This document shows, piece by piece, positions 55,725 to 64,000 of a stretch of 64,000 bases of DNA. Where the stretch lies: contig JALMQS010000887.1 in NCBI GenBank assembly GCA_024734495.1, positions 2,327,986 to 2,391,985 of the forward strand. Reading direction: 5' to 3'. Origin of the DNA: Forficula auricularia. Its lineage: Eukaryota; Arthropoda; Insecta; Dermaptera; Forficulidae. Each line of letters opens with the position of its first letter. Positions within the stretch are counted from its first letter, which is position 1. The notes beneath the pieces were generated by a model. That model had not been told where the DNA came from. It searched no databases and saw only the letters and a list, made by a program, of their open reading frames with translations. The position numbers were made by a program, and so were the translations under genes.

Positions 55725-56306
55725 AAGGAGTTAAGGAATTCCGCTACCTAGGAAGTAAAATAACATGGGATGGGAGGAGCGAAAACGAAATTAAATCAAG
55801 AATTGCCCAAGCAAAAATGGGGTTTAATTCAAAACAAAAACTACTATGCTCCTCCTCAATCAGCTTAGCAAACAGGAAGTTGCTATTGAAGACATATGTA
55901 TGGAGCATAGCCATGTACGGGTGTGAAACCTGGACAATTAGAGAAGCGGAGAGAAAGAGATTAGAGGCTTTCGAAATGTGGTGCTACAGAAGAATGACGA
56001 ATATCAAATGGATGGATAAAATTACAAATGAAGAAGTTCTTGGAAGAATCGGAGAAAGAAGAACCTTGTGGAAGAGTCTGAAGAAGAGAAGAGGTCAGAT
56101 GATGGGGCACACACTGAGACATGGGGGACTGCTTAGGGATATCTTGGAGGGGGGAGGTGGGAAAGAAAAGGGGAAGGGGAAGAACCAGATTAGAATATTT
56201 CAACCAAATAATTGGGGATATGGGATGCCAGACATTTAGAGAGGTTAAACAGCTGGCGGGGGACAGAGTCGAGTGGAGACGGATTGTTGCATCAAACCAG
56301 TCTTAG
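55667..56306 (+). pseudogene. RTE polyprotein C-terminal region (two frames)
   Basis: After the A-run shift the frame continues E-G-V-K-E-F-R-Y-L-G-S-K-I, the RT thumb-side motif, then Y-G-C-E-T-W and W-M-D-K-I-T-N-E-E-V-L. These stretches are typical of the C-terminal region in RTE-like and similar insect endonuclease-RT elements. A second shift at a seven-G run (56148-56154) moves to another frame that reads G-K-K-R-G-R-G-R-T-R-L, Q-I-I-G-D-M-G, and ends E-W-R-R-I-V-A-S-N-Q-S, stop at 56304. Both frames together give one continuous expected C terminus. Confidence 0.8.
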
Positions 56307-56334
56307 GACTGTATACTCAATGATGATGATGTGT

Positions 56335-56835
56335 TTGTAGGTTGACAAACGCTCTCGAGTCAACATTGCTGTGTAACAAAGATAGGTTCTTTCGAAAAGT
56401 TCATTGACTTGAAATTTTAAGTCATTTGTAAAATAGCTGATAATAAAATTGAACGATAACAGCTTTGCTTATCCAATTTAAAAAGCCACTTATTCACTAT
56501 AATTATAAATCATCTGAAATAAGATTATTATTATTATTACTTGCCAAAAATTCTAGATCAACGTACTATAATGACAAAATTTGATAAGATGTTTATAGCC
56601 CAGGTGACAATTTGACTTGAATGATCATTTGATATAGTGTATAATAATCTCGAAAGAACTCAAAAGGTGAATGGAACATAATCGAATAATTTATCGGATC
56701 AAAACATATACTTTTGAAAGTCTATTTCCTGTCGCTTATCACTCACTTCACCTTGATATTAATTCAATAATAACTAAAATTCAAGCCAGATTTTACCTTT
56801 AGTAGTTAGAAGTGAATAATATAAAAAATAAATAA
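56335..56835. other. unassigned stretch
   Basis: AT-rich, no recognised gene or repeat end. Confidence 0.5.
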
Positions 56836-57556
56836 ACTGACGTGTTCTGATGTGCCATCCACTTGACTTTACCATACAACCTGGCCCCTCACTTATAGTT
56901 AATATTTAATAAAATTATTTATAATCATGTAGGGGAGGGGGGTTTGTTTTTGAATTTTTAGACTCCTGGGGGCCTACTGGTTATGTATACAAAATTTGGT
57001 TGAGTTTGGTAAATGGCCAAGATTTTCATTTTTTGACCCTACACCGCCAACCCTTCCCCCCCCATTTTAGGCGGTTAGTTTTTGCGTTTTTAGACTTTTG
57101 GGGTCCCACTGATTATGTATACAAAATTTGGTTGAGTTTGCTCGAATGGCCTAGATTTTTAATTTTTAACTCTCCTCCACCCCCCTTATTTTTGGGTTGA
57201 TATGCACCAAAATCTAATCAGCTCTTAATCGCAATGGACCTAAACTACGTGTGAAATTTGGTTTCGATATTCACACTAGTTTTTGAGCTAGCTCGTCCAC
57301 AAAAATTTGGTAACGCACAGACTAATTAACTAACTAATAGGCATTTTGACAAAACAATTATTAACTCAAAAAATATAATTTTTTTCGATGTTCACTTATT
57401 AGGACTTTTTTGTAGAGCGAAATGCCATGGTTTCACTCATTTTTTTTAATTAAAAGAGTTTCAGCCGTTTTTGAGATATTTCGAAAAAATAATGAAAAAA
57501 AAACACTTTTTTCATACACGATTACAATACTTGACCATACCCTGTATGGTAAAGTA
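56836..57556 (+). repeat. TTTACCATAC dispersed repeat
   Basis: 'ctgacgtgttctgatgtg' to 'accctgtatggtaaagtaa' with two subunits. Followed directly by an A-run (57567-57587). Confidence 0.85.
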
Positions 57557-57599
57557 ATTATAGTTTAAAAAAAAAAAAAAAAAAAAACTCGCTTTTCCC

Positions 57600-57890
57600 C
57601 TAAAGAAAATATATCAATTTTTATATACGAGTAAAAGATAATTACTAAGTTAAGGATGAAGGCGATGCTCGGTAACTTTTTGCCTCTAAATAGCTTAAGT
57701 TTCAAATTTCAAGGCTCTCCGACTTACCGAAGACAATATATGAATGATTAAAATATTTATTTTACGACACTCCTAATTTATACTCCCTTGCTTTATTTCA
57801 ATCGAATTAAAATATATACACGACTAATAATTTCATACAATTGATAAGTACAACTCAATTAAAAAAAAATTTGTTAGTGCAGTTTTTGAG
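57600..57890 (+). repeat. dispersed repeat R, copy 1
   Basis: Shares 'aatagcttaagtttcaaatt', 'gactaccga'-like and 'aatatttattttac' blocks with 58460-58905. A reversed fragment sits at about 9598-9690. Function unknown. Confidence 0.65.
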
Positions 57891-57908
57891 AGAAAAAAAA
57901 TAATAATA

Positions 57909-58456
57909 AGCTGACGTGTTCTGATGTGGACATCCACTTGATTTTACCATACAACCTGGCTCCTCACTTATATTTATATTTAATGAAATTATTAGGGGAG
58001 GGGGTTAGTTTTTGCATTTTTAGACTCTTGGGGGCCCACTGATTATGTATACAAAATTTGGTTGAATTTTTAAGCCCCCCCACCCCACTTAATTTTGGGT
58101 CAATATGCAGCCAAAATATAATCAGCTCTTAATCTCAATGGACCGAAACTACGTGTGAAATTTGGTTTCGATATTCACACTAGTTTTTGAGCTAGCTTGT
58201 CCACAAAAATTTGGTAACGCACAGACTGACAGACTAACAGACATTTTGACAAAACAATTATTATCTCGAAAAATATAATTATTTCGATGTTCACTTATTG
58301 GAGCTTTTTTATAGAGCCAAATGCCATGGTTTCACTCTATTTTTTCAATCAAAATAGTTTTAGCCGTTTTTGAAATATTTCGAAAAAAAGAAGGAAAAAA
58401 ACACTTTTTTCATGCACGATTACAAATACTTTACCATAGCCTGTATGGTAAAGTAC
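57909..58456 (+). repeat. TTTACCATAC dispersed repeat, one-subunit copy
   Basis: Standard head and tail, a single 115-bp subunit; shows that subunit number varies among copies. Confidence 0.85.
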
Positions 58457-58459
58457 AAA

Positions 58460-58905
58460 CGAAAAATCTTTCATGTAAATGTCCACTTACGGTGTTCCGA
58501 TTTCAGGCAAAAGCTTGCTTTACCCCTTCTACCCTATATCGAGCTTAAGTTTCAAATTTCCTAGCTCTGAGATTCATAGTTGCGAAACGCATGAGGGTAC
58601 ATTATTACGTACGTAAACATCAACTTCCGTTACTTCTATTTTAGCCAAAATCTTGTGGTACTTTTTGTAGCCTCTAAATAGCTTAAGTTTCAAATTTCAA
58701 GGCTCTGGGACTTACCGAAAACGAGATATGAACGATTAAAATATTTATTTTACTACATGACTAATTAACATTCCCTTCCATTATTCCAATCGGATTAAAA
58801 TTTATACACAACTAACAACTCATGAGACTTGATAAGTACACCAATTTTTTAGCGAAATCGTTAGAGCCGTTTTCGATAAACAGATTCTCTCTCTCTATAT
58901 ATATA
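58460..58905 (+). repeat. dispersed repeat R, copy 2, simple-repeat tail
   Basis: Longer copy ending 'gagccgttttcgataaacag', 'attctctctctctatatata'. A 3' simple-repeat tail would fit a LINE-mobilised sequence. Confidence 0.6.
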
Positions 58906-59391
58906 CAAGAATTGCTCGTTTAACAATATAAGAAAGATTATGTATGCAAAGTGACAAATTCCAAATCTTAAACGAAATTGTAGATGTATAAATGTGAAAT
59001 TTTATGGTTTTTATTTTGTGTAACTAATTGTATAAAAAATCTTATAAAATGGTTCGATTTTCAGTACTATTGAAGATGGTCAAGCAGGGGTGACTGAAAC
59101 TGTTGAAGCTTTTGTTTTTGTGATCGATTTGATTTAGATTTGAAATTAAGTTCAAATCACAATTAATTATCGAAAAAATCGGAGCGGGGTGCTTATGTTC
59201 ATATTTGAGAACGATCGCAGAATAAGTAGATCGAAACGTCGTAGTTTTTTTTTTGTATTATTTATTCGTGTTCAATAAATAATTATAATTAATTATGTGT
59301 GATTTTAACTTAATTTCAACTCTAAATCAAATCAATCTCAAAAATAAAAAAGCTTCAACAGTAATGAAGCTCTGGAGTTTTTAACGGGTTA

Positions 59392-59560
59392 TAGTGGTGT
59401 TTCACAAGTAAAAATTAAAATTAAAAAATTCCTTTAATTATATTTTTGGAGTTTTATTTTAAATACTCTCTATATATTTCGGGTTTTTAGCCCATCATCA
59501 GGAGTTTGAGTTTACAAAAGACTGAAACACCACTATAACTCGTTAAAAACTTTTGTGTTT
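59392..59560. mobile_element. family D unit nested in the composite
   Basis: 'gtggtgtttcac' and 'gaaacaccac' are inverted ends. The minus strand in the middle reads CCTGATGA-T-GGGCT...AACCC-GAAATATAT (about 59476-59505), a hammerhead-like motif. Confidence 0.5.
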
Positions 59561-59745
59561 AATATGTTTCACTATAAACCAACTACGCTTTCCCTAAATG
59601 TTAGTAATGAAGCTGTTGAAGCTTTTATTTTTGTGATTTTGATTTGGAGTTGAAATTAAGTTAAAATCACACTTAATTATCGAAAAAATCGAAGCGGGTG
59701 CTCATGTTCAAATTCATTACTGATATTTATTTGATCGATTTACCA

Positions 59746-59780
59746 GACAGTTTCGGTCACCCCTGCTTGACCATCTTCAG
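59746..59780 (-). ncRNA. hammerhead-ribozyme-like motif, family E
   Basis: CTGAAGA, extra T, stem GGTCA/TGACC with an eight-base loop, GAAA, ACTGT-C. The plus-strand partner at 59071-59105 has one stem mismatch and a weakened first box. Confidence 0.5.
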
Positions 59781-59910
59781 AAGTACTGAAAATTGAAACA
59801 TTTTACAAAAATTTTTATACAATTAAAATAAAAAACATAAAATTTCACATTTATCCATAAACAATTTCGTTCAAGATTTGGAATTTGACACTTTGCATAC
59901 ATAATTCATC

Positions 59911-60339
59911 ATTAACTTAGTAATTATCTTATAATTGTATATAAAAATTAATATATTTTACTTTAGGGGAAACCCAATTAATGAGCCCAAAGATGATAGG
60001 CGCCAAATGTGTCATATGAGATTGACAAAAGGTAATAATGAGCTAACCCTTTTTCTCTTCGATTGGTTAATCGATTTGGAAAAATGTTAACACAACTGCC
60101 AATCATCACTGACGCCAAAACTAATGGTCTAGACATTAAATTACACCAAGGATAGGAATCTTTAGTGTAGACTAATTAGAGATACCAACATTTTGCCTTT
60201 TGAAATTATTTATAATGCGAAATAAGATAATTCAATGACGAATATTTGAACCTATTTCGGATTATTCTCTCCCTCATCTTCTTCAACACTTTTTATTAGA
60301 TAGTTTAAGCTTAGTACTTAACATCATCAGTTTAATCTA
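59911..60339. other. unassigned stretch
   Basis: No recognised gene or repeat end. Confidence 0.5.
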
Positions 60340-60911
60340 AATACAGGATGTCACGGGAAGCGGATGTTTTGCAGGAAAGCATAACTCTGTGGATTTTTCA
60401 AAATAAAATATTTTCATAAGAAAAATCACTAAACTATGCCATTATTGGATGGTTGTGAGCGAAAAATTATCTCTGTTAAATGATGGCCATTTTCAAGGAC
60501 CCGAAATCGCTCTCGATAAAAATGAGTTTCATCGCTCATTATGATGGTCAAATCCTCATTTTCTTCGAACATGTCAAGCATTGTTTGGCAAAAAGTGAGA
60601 CGTTGTTGGTAATCTGGCTCATTCAACTGTTGTAATTTTATACGGGTGAAGCCCTAGGTCTTTGTGTAAAATTTACTGCACAGTGGTTTGAAGAAACTTT
60701 GGCAAGACTGGACGCAAACTTTCGAGAGCGCCTTCGAATTTGTGTTCGTGAAAATGGCCATAATTTGTCAGACATAATTTTTCGCTCATAAGCATTCAAT
60801 AATGGCATAGTTTAGTGATTGCCCCTATGAAAATAAAATATTTTATTTTGAAAAATCCACAGAGTTATACTTTCCTGAAAAACATCCGTTTCTCGTGATT
60901 CACCCTGTATT
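60340..60911 (-). mobile_element. mariner/Tc1-type derivative, TIRs of about 140 bp
   Basis: AATACAGGATG at the left mirrors CACCCTGTATT at the right, and pairing continues for about 140 bp ('gcataactctgtggattttt', 'ctatgccattattg'). TA lies next to both ends (one extra T on the right). It contains a transposase fragment. Confidence 0.8.
60429..60655 (-). pseudogene. mariner-like transposase fragment
   Basis: The reading L-H-P-Y-K-I at about 60655-60635, then after a shift N-E-P-D-Y-Q-Q-R-L-T-F-C, M-L-D-M-F and I-I-M-S-D-E-T-H-F, matches the start of the DDE catalytic domain in mariner-like transposases ('pYk.ql...L...D...R..Fc..........i.fsDEa.F'). The D of M-S-D-E is the first catalytic Asp; the rest of the domain is deleted and the frame runs into the inverted terminal repeat. 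The surrounding TIRs support the assignment. Inactive. Confidence 0.7.
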
Positions 60912-61688
60912 TTACATGGATATTTTAAGAATTTTATTCAAAATTGAATTCTTGGGAAAATGGATGTTATCTATACATAGTTCATTGATACTTTTAAAAC
61001 TCACTTTTAAAATTAATGAAAAACTTAATTTTATTAAGCAGAAGACGCATCATCTTTTATTGAATATTCTTATATAAATTAAAAGCTCTGCTGCTCTCGG
61101 CAAAATACTATTTTAAATTGATTCGATTTACATTTATCAGCACTTAAAGACGGCTTTTATCAAATTTTAATTAATCTTTGGCTCTCGGGAAGATTGCAAT
61201 ACATAATTAAAGATCTATTTAAAATATGAAGATGACAATTTTATTCTTGCCATCAGATTTAAATAAAGTAAGAGACATAATAATAAGTATATAGAGAAGG
61301 CAAATGAACGTTTATCAAAAGGTTGGACGATAGTAATCGGAGATGTTCTCTTTTAACCAATTCGATATAGCCAGTTATGACCTCCTCCGCCTCAAGGGCT
61401 GAATCAACTTTCACTATTTAGTAAACAAAACTGGTAATTAACTTGAATGTCTCTATATCAAAGAATGTTCTCTGCTATAGCAAAGGTATGTTTTCAGGAA
61501 AGTTCGATGAACTTCAAATTTAACATTCATTTGTTGTGTGTAGGGAAGCATACAGCTGATAACGAATTTAAACGATAAGCTCTTAATTTATACTAAGTTT
61601 TGGAAGAATTTTTTGATAAAATGAGTAATTAGAAATTAGCTAATTAGTAACTTGTGTTTTAAAAATGACACATTAACAAAATTTTAAA
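60912..61688. other. mostly unassigned; PLE arm trace
   Basis: 61035-61108 is a decayed family A end ('gcagaagacgcatcatcttt', 'ctctgctgctctcggcaaaa'). The remainder has no recognised gene. Confidence 0.45.
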
Positions 61689-62397
61689 TCTATAAATATA
61701 AAATTAAAGTTTTGTCTGTACATTGGTCCAAATCACGCCAAATTTTGGTTTCACACGTTTCAAGCAAAATTATGAACAAAAACACCCTCAACAAAATCCC
61801 TGTATGTATGTATGTTTGTATGTTTGTGTGGTTTCCGCAAAAAGTTGCTCACGATTCACGTAAAAACGACTGCAGTGATTATTATGAAATTTCAAATTTG
61901 GATCAGATGTCTTCTAACTTACGTTTATTGCTATATAACGTTTTGATATTTTGACCCCAAAGAAGGGTTTGGAGGGGCGCAGTAATGGAAATGATCAAAT
62001 AACTCCTAAACTATAAACAAACTCTACGGCAAATTTTGTTATGAGCAAACTTGTAGAGGATTTGATTTCTGACAACTTTTGTTTAAAAAAAATTCCCCCA
62101 AAAAACCACCCGAAGGGGGGGGGGGGATATAAATTCTTGCCCTTGGAGCAAACTCAACCAAATTTTGTATACATAATCTGTAGGCCTCTAGAGAGCTAGA
62201 AATGCAAAAACTAACCACCCAAAATGGGGGGAAGGGTTAAAAAAGAATGAAAATGCTTGCTCTTGGACCAAACTCAACCAAATTGTATATAACTGCGGGT
62301 CACTAGAAGGCTAGAAATGCAAAAACTGGGTGCGGGGGTCCTGGGGCGTAATCGCCTGGCTAGCAAGAGGGCCGCCGAAGGCGGAGTTTGCAGCTAG
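61689..62397 (+). mobile_element. Helitron-like non-autonomous element
   Basis: Begins TC (TCTATAAATATAAAATTAAA then 'gttttgtctgt...tggtccaaatcacgcc', the usual leader style of insect Helitrons). It ends CTAG, preceded about 8 bases upstream by the hairpin GCCGCC-GAA-GGCGGA. It sits between A and T (61688/62398) with no duplication, as expected for rolling-circle transposons. It carries part of a reversed TTTACCATAC repeat (about 62106-62335). No Rep/helicase frame. Confidence 0.6.
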
Positions 62398-62612
62398 TTT
62401 ATTATATTAGGAAAAAAGTAAAAAAAATTTAAAGACTGTATGTATATTTTCGGTAAATTTTAGCGATTTTTTGTCAGTAAAAAGTTTACGCAAGTAAATT
62501 CGAAATTAGCATAACGTCCAGTTTATTAATATAAACTTGTCTGTTGAATTTCAGTTTATTTTAAATAATCATTCGATAGCTCCACATCTATCTATATCTA
62601 TACTTATTATAC

Positions 62613-62780
62613 CCGATGGGTGAACCGCGATTGGAATTAGGTGTACACTGTCTTTGGAATTATGTGGAATTATTTTGGAATTCATTAGATAAAGCCCCTT
62701 CATCTATTGTCTTCTACTTGGAAATCAAAGTGGAAGTGGAAGTAGGTGTACACTATATTAGGCCGCGGTTCACCCGTCGA
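62613..62780. mobile_element. small TIR element, copy 2, without minisatellite
   Basis: 'cgatgggtgaaccgcgattg' and 'ggccgcggttcacccgtcg' ends match 51628-51874. The interior is only 'ctttggaattatgtgg'-type sequence, so the 20-bp array of copy 1 arose after the copies separated or was lost here. Confidence 0.7.
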
Positions 62781-62867
62781 TATTTATTATATACATAATA
62801 GGTTTGCGCGACGAAGCCGACATGATTGTTTTAATTTTAAAACACACTAATAGTTCATGACAAATAC

Positions 62868-62915
62868 TATCCAGTCTTTAGAATGTATACCTGATGATGA
62901 TGTTGATGATGAAAT
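62868..62915 (+). repeat. 3' stub of the RTE-like family
   Basis: 'ccagtctttagaatgtatac' followed by 'ctgatgatgatg' parallels the 3' end of the large copy ('ccagtcttaggactgtatac', 'tcaatgatgatgatg'). A heavily 5'-truncated insertion. Confidence 0.6.
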
Positions 62916-62919
62916 ATAA

Positions 62920-63870
62920 ACAATAATAAATCACATATGGTGGAATTTTTTATGGTGCAGACACTAGAAGCAACAAGTGCTGCCTGCCTGGCTGAATGGA
63001 CTTTTGTATTCTTCAGAGAATAAAGGGAAAATATGGGTGTTTCGGTAGTCAAAATAGGTAGATAGGTAAATAGGATTTGGGTTCGATGGAGTTTCATGGC
63101 TCGAACTCTGGATGGATTTTCGTTTTAAGAACCTTAAAGAAAATGTGAAAACTTTTTCAAGACTCGTGTTACGCTTCATTGCCCATTGAATTGGCAATTT
63201 TTCGTCAGTGAGCTGTTTCAGACAGAAAGTTGAAGCTTTGAGCTTGTTATGTAATTCACATAGGTAGATTTGTTGTTAATACAAGTTTTTTTATGGAAAT
63301 AAATTTTGTTTTGACTTCTAATTTTGTGATTAATTTCAACTTTTAATAAAATTAATAGGAAAACTAAAAACTTCAACAGCTTCATTTCTGATATTCATTT
63401 TTTGTTTTTATGACATTCAGGTAGGTATGTAGGTAGGTACATGTTCATGTTTAGGCCATGGAACAATGCACTTTTTGTGTGTGCTTAGATATTTGAATTT
63501 TTTGCGTTATATGTGTGCGTGTATTGGTGGTTAGGGTAAATAATAGTAGGTAGCAGATTATAGCAGCTTAAAATTGTAAGCAATGTGCATGGGACTTGAG
63601 CTCAATTCTAGCACTATACCTTAATAAACCTAGTCTTCGCTTTAAAATATATTAATGGGAATATAATAGGAAGAAACAAGATCGAATATTTTTACTTAAA
63701 AATACACCTTGAACATTGAAAAAATTAAAGAAAAAAAATTTGATGGAATAATTTAATGAAAAATTTTTCAACTGCGAAATCGGTCTTAAATGGCTGATGG
63801 TTTGAGCTAAAAAGTTGAAACCTAGCTCGAAGACGTAAAACTTCGAAGTTTGAGCTCAGAATAGCTAATG
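62920..63870. other. unassigned; family E-like arm trace
   Basis: 63296-63400 resembles the family E arm ('aaacttcaacagcttcattt'). 62955-63240 shows no coding motif. Confidence 0.4.
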
Positions 63871-63874
63871 TACA

Positions 63875-64000
63875 TTAGGGTGGTCCTTATTTCGGGTATT
63901 TTAAAATTTTTAGCTTAACAGAGGCTCAGTAGGTTCGAAATTTTATCGGCTCTCTAGCATGAGAAAGATAAGGCTTTTCGAAACGAAGATAAGCTGGAAA
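63875..64000. mobile_element. long foldback G, copy 3, cut by window end
   Basis: 'ttagggtggtccttatttcg', 'ggtatttt' and 'aggctcagtaggttcgaaa' match the left arm of copies 1 and 2. The rest lies beyond the window. Confidence 0.6.

Larger units (their letters stand above)
53050..56332 (+). mobile_element. RTE-like non-LTR retrotransposon, nearly full length
   Basis: An untranslated or poorly conserved leader is followed by endonuclease and reverse transcriptase in one polyprotein, a short 3' region and a tail 'actcaatgatgatgatg'. Short ATG/TGA-type repeats instead of poly-A are typical of RTE-type elements, as is a single endonuclease-RT frame with no RNase H. The frame is interrupted three times, each at or next to a homopolymer. 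The exact 5' end and TSD are not resolved. A 3' stub of the same family lies at about 62868-62915. Confidence 0.85.
58945..59910. mobile_element. composite PLE-arm foldback, family E, with nested units
   Basis: Outer arms (58950-59100 and 59745-59905) are mirrored ('tgacaaattccaaatctt', 'ttcagtactattgaagatgg') and each carries the motif CTGAAGA-T-GGTCA...TGACC. Between them lie mirrored family E-like arms ('aagcttttgtttttgtgat' 59107, 'aaaaagcttcaacag' 59348; a third arm at 59600) and a family D unit (59392-59560). Confidence 0.65.

Overview
The window is AT-rich eukaryotic nuclear DNA, most likely from an insect or another arthropod. It is packed with degenerate transposable elements, and no host protein-coding gene can be read with confidence. 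The clues are long A/T runs, an RTE-like non-LTR retrotransposon, a Penelope-like element (PLE), hAT, piggyBac, Tc1/mariner and Helitron-type pieces, many foldback (palindromic) MITE-like repeats and short intergenic microsatellites. The species cannot be named from sequence alone.

Layout. 0-5 kb: a PLE terminal-arm remnant, an RNase H fragment of a LINE (minus strand) and a Tc1-like deletion derivative. 5-18.5 kb: copies of a dispersed repeat beginning and ending in TTTACCATAC, several foldbacks, a hAT remnant with an exact 8-bp target duplication (9697-10543), two TIR elements (13767-14257, 14295-15177) and a piggyBac-like element with TTAA flank (17641-18544) that carries a nested PLE arm element. 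18.5-25 kb: two GC-richer blocks I cannot identify, a tandem repeat of about 73 bp, and more foldbacks. 25-42 kb: short GC-richer segments with clean splice signals on the minus strand, one of them present three times (26621-26700, 33323-33402, 41653-41730), inside a segmental duplication. This is the only good candidate for a host transcription unit, and its exons look non-coding or only weakly coding. 42-50 kb: nested TIR elements, a near-perfect inverted repeat, and a hAT pseudogene split by a PLE copy that still encodes the GIY-YIG endonuclease end. 50-56.5 kb: a GC-rich block, a 20-bp minisatellite inside a small TIR element, and a nearly full-length RTE-like retrotransposon broken only by three homopolymer frameshifts. 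56.5-64 kb: more dispersed repeats, a composite PLE-like foldback, a mariner-like derivative with TIRs of about 140 bp, a Helitron-like element and smaller repeats.

The strongest system-level observation concerns a set of foldback elements. Their arms carry hammerhead-ribozyme-like motifs: CTGANGA, one extra base, a stem, then GAAA and usually a short palindrome ending in GTC. At least five element families share this plan with different but internally complementary stem II sequences. One copy (47720-49005) encloses a PLE GIY-YIG coding remnant, which ties the arms to Penelope-like elements. Five of these insertions have readable 10-14 bp target duplications, and several can be checked against empty paralogous sites in the same window.
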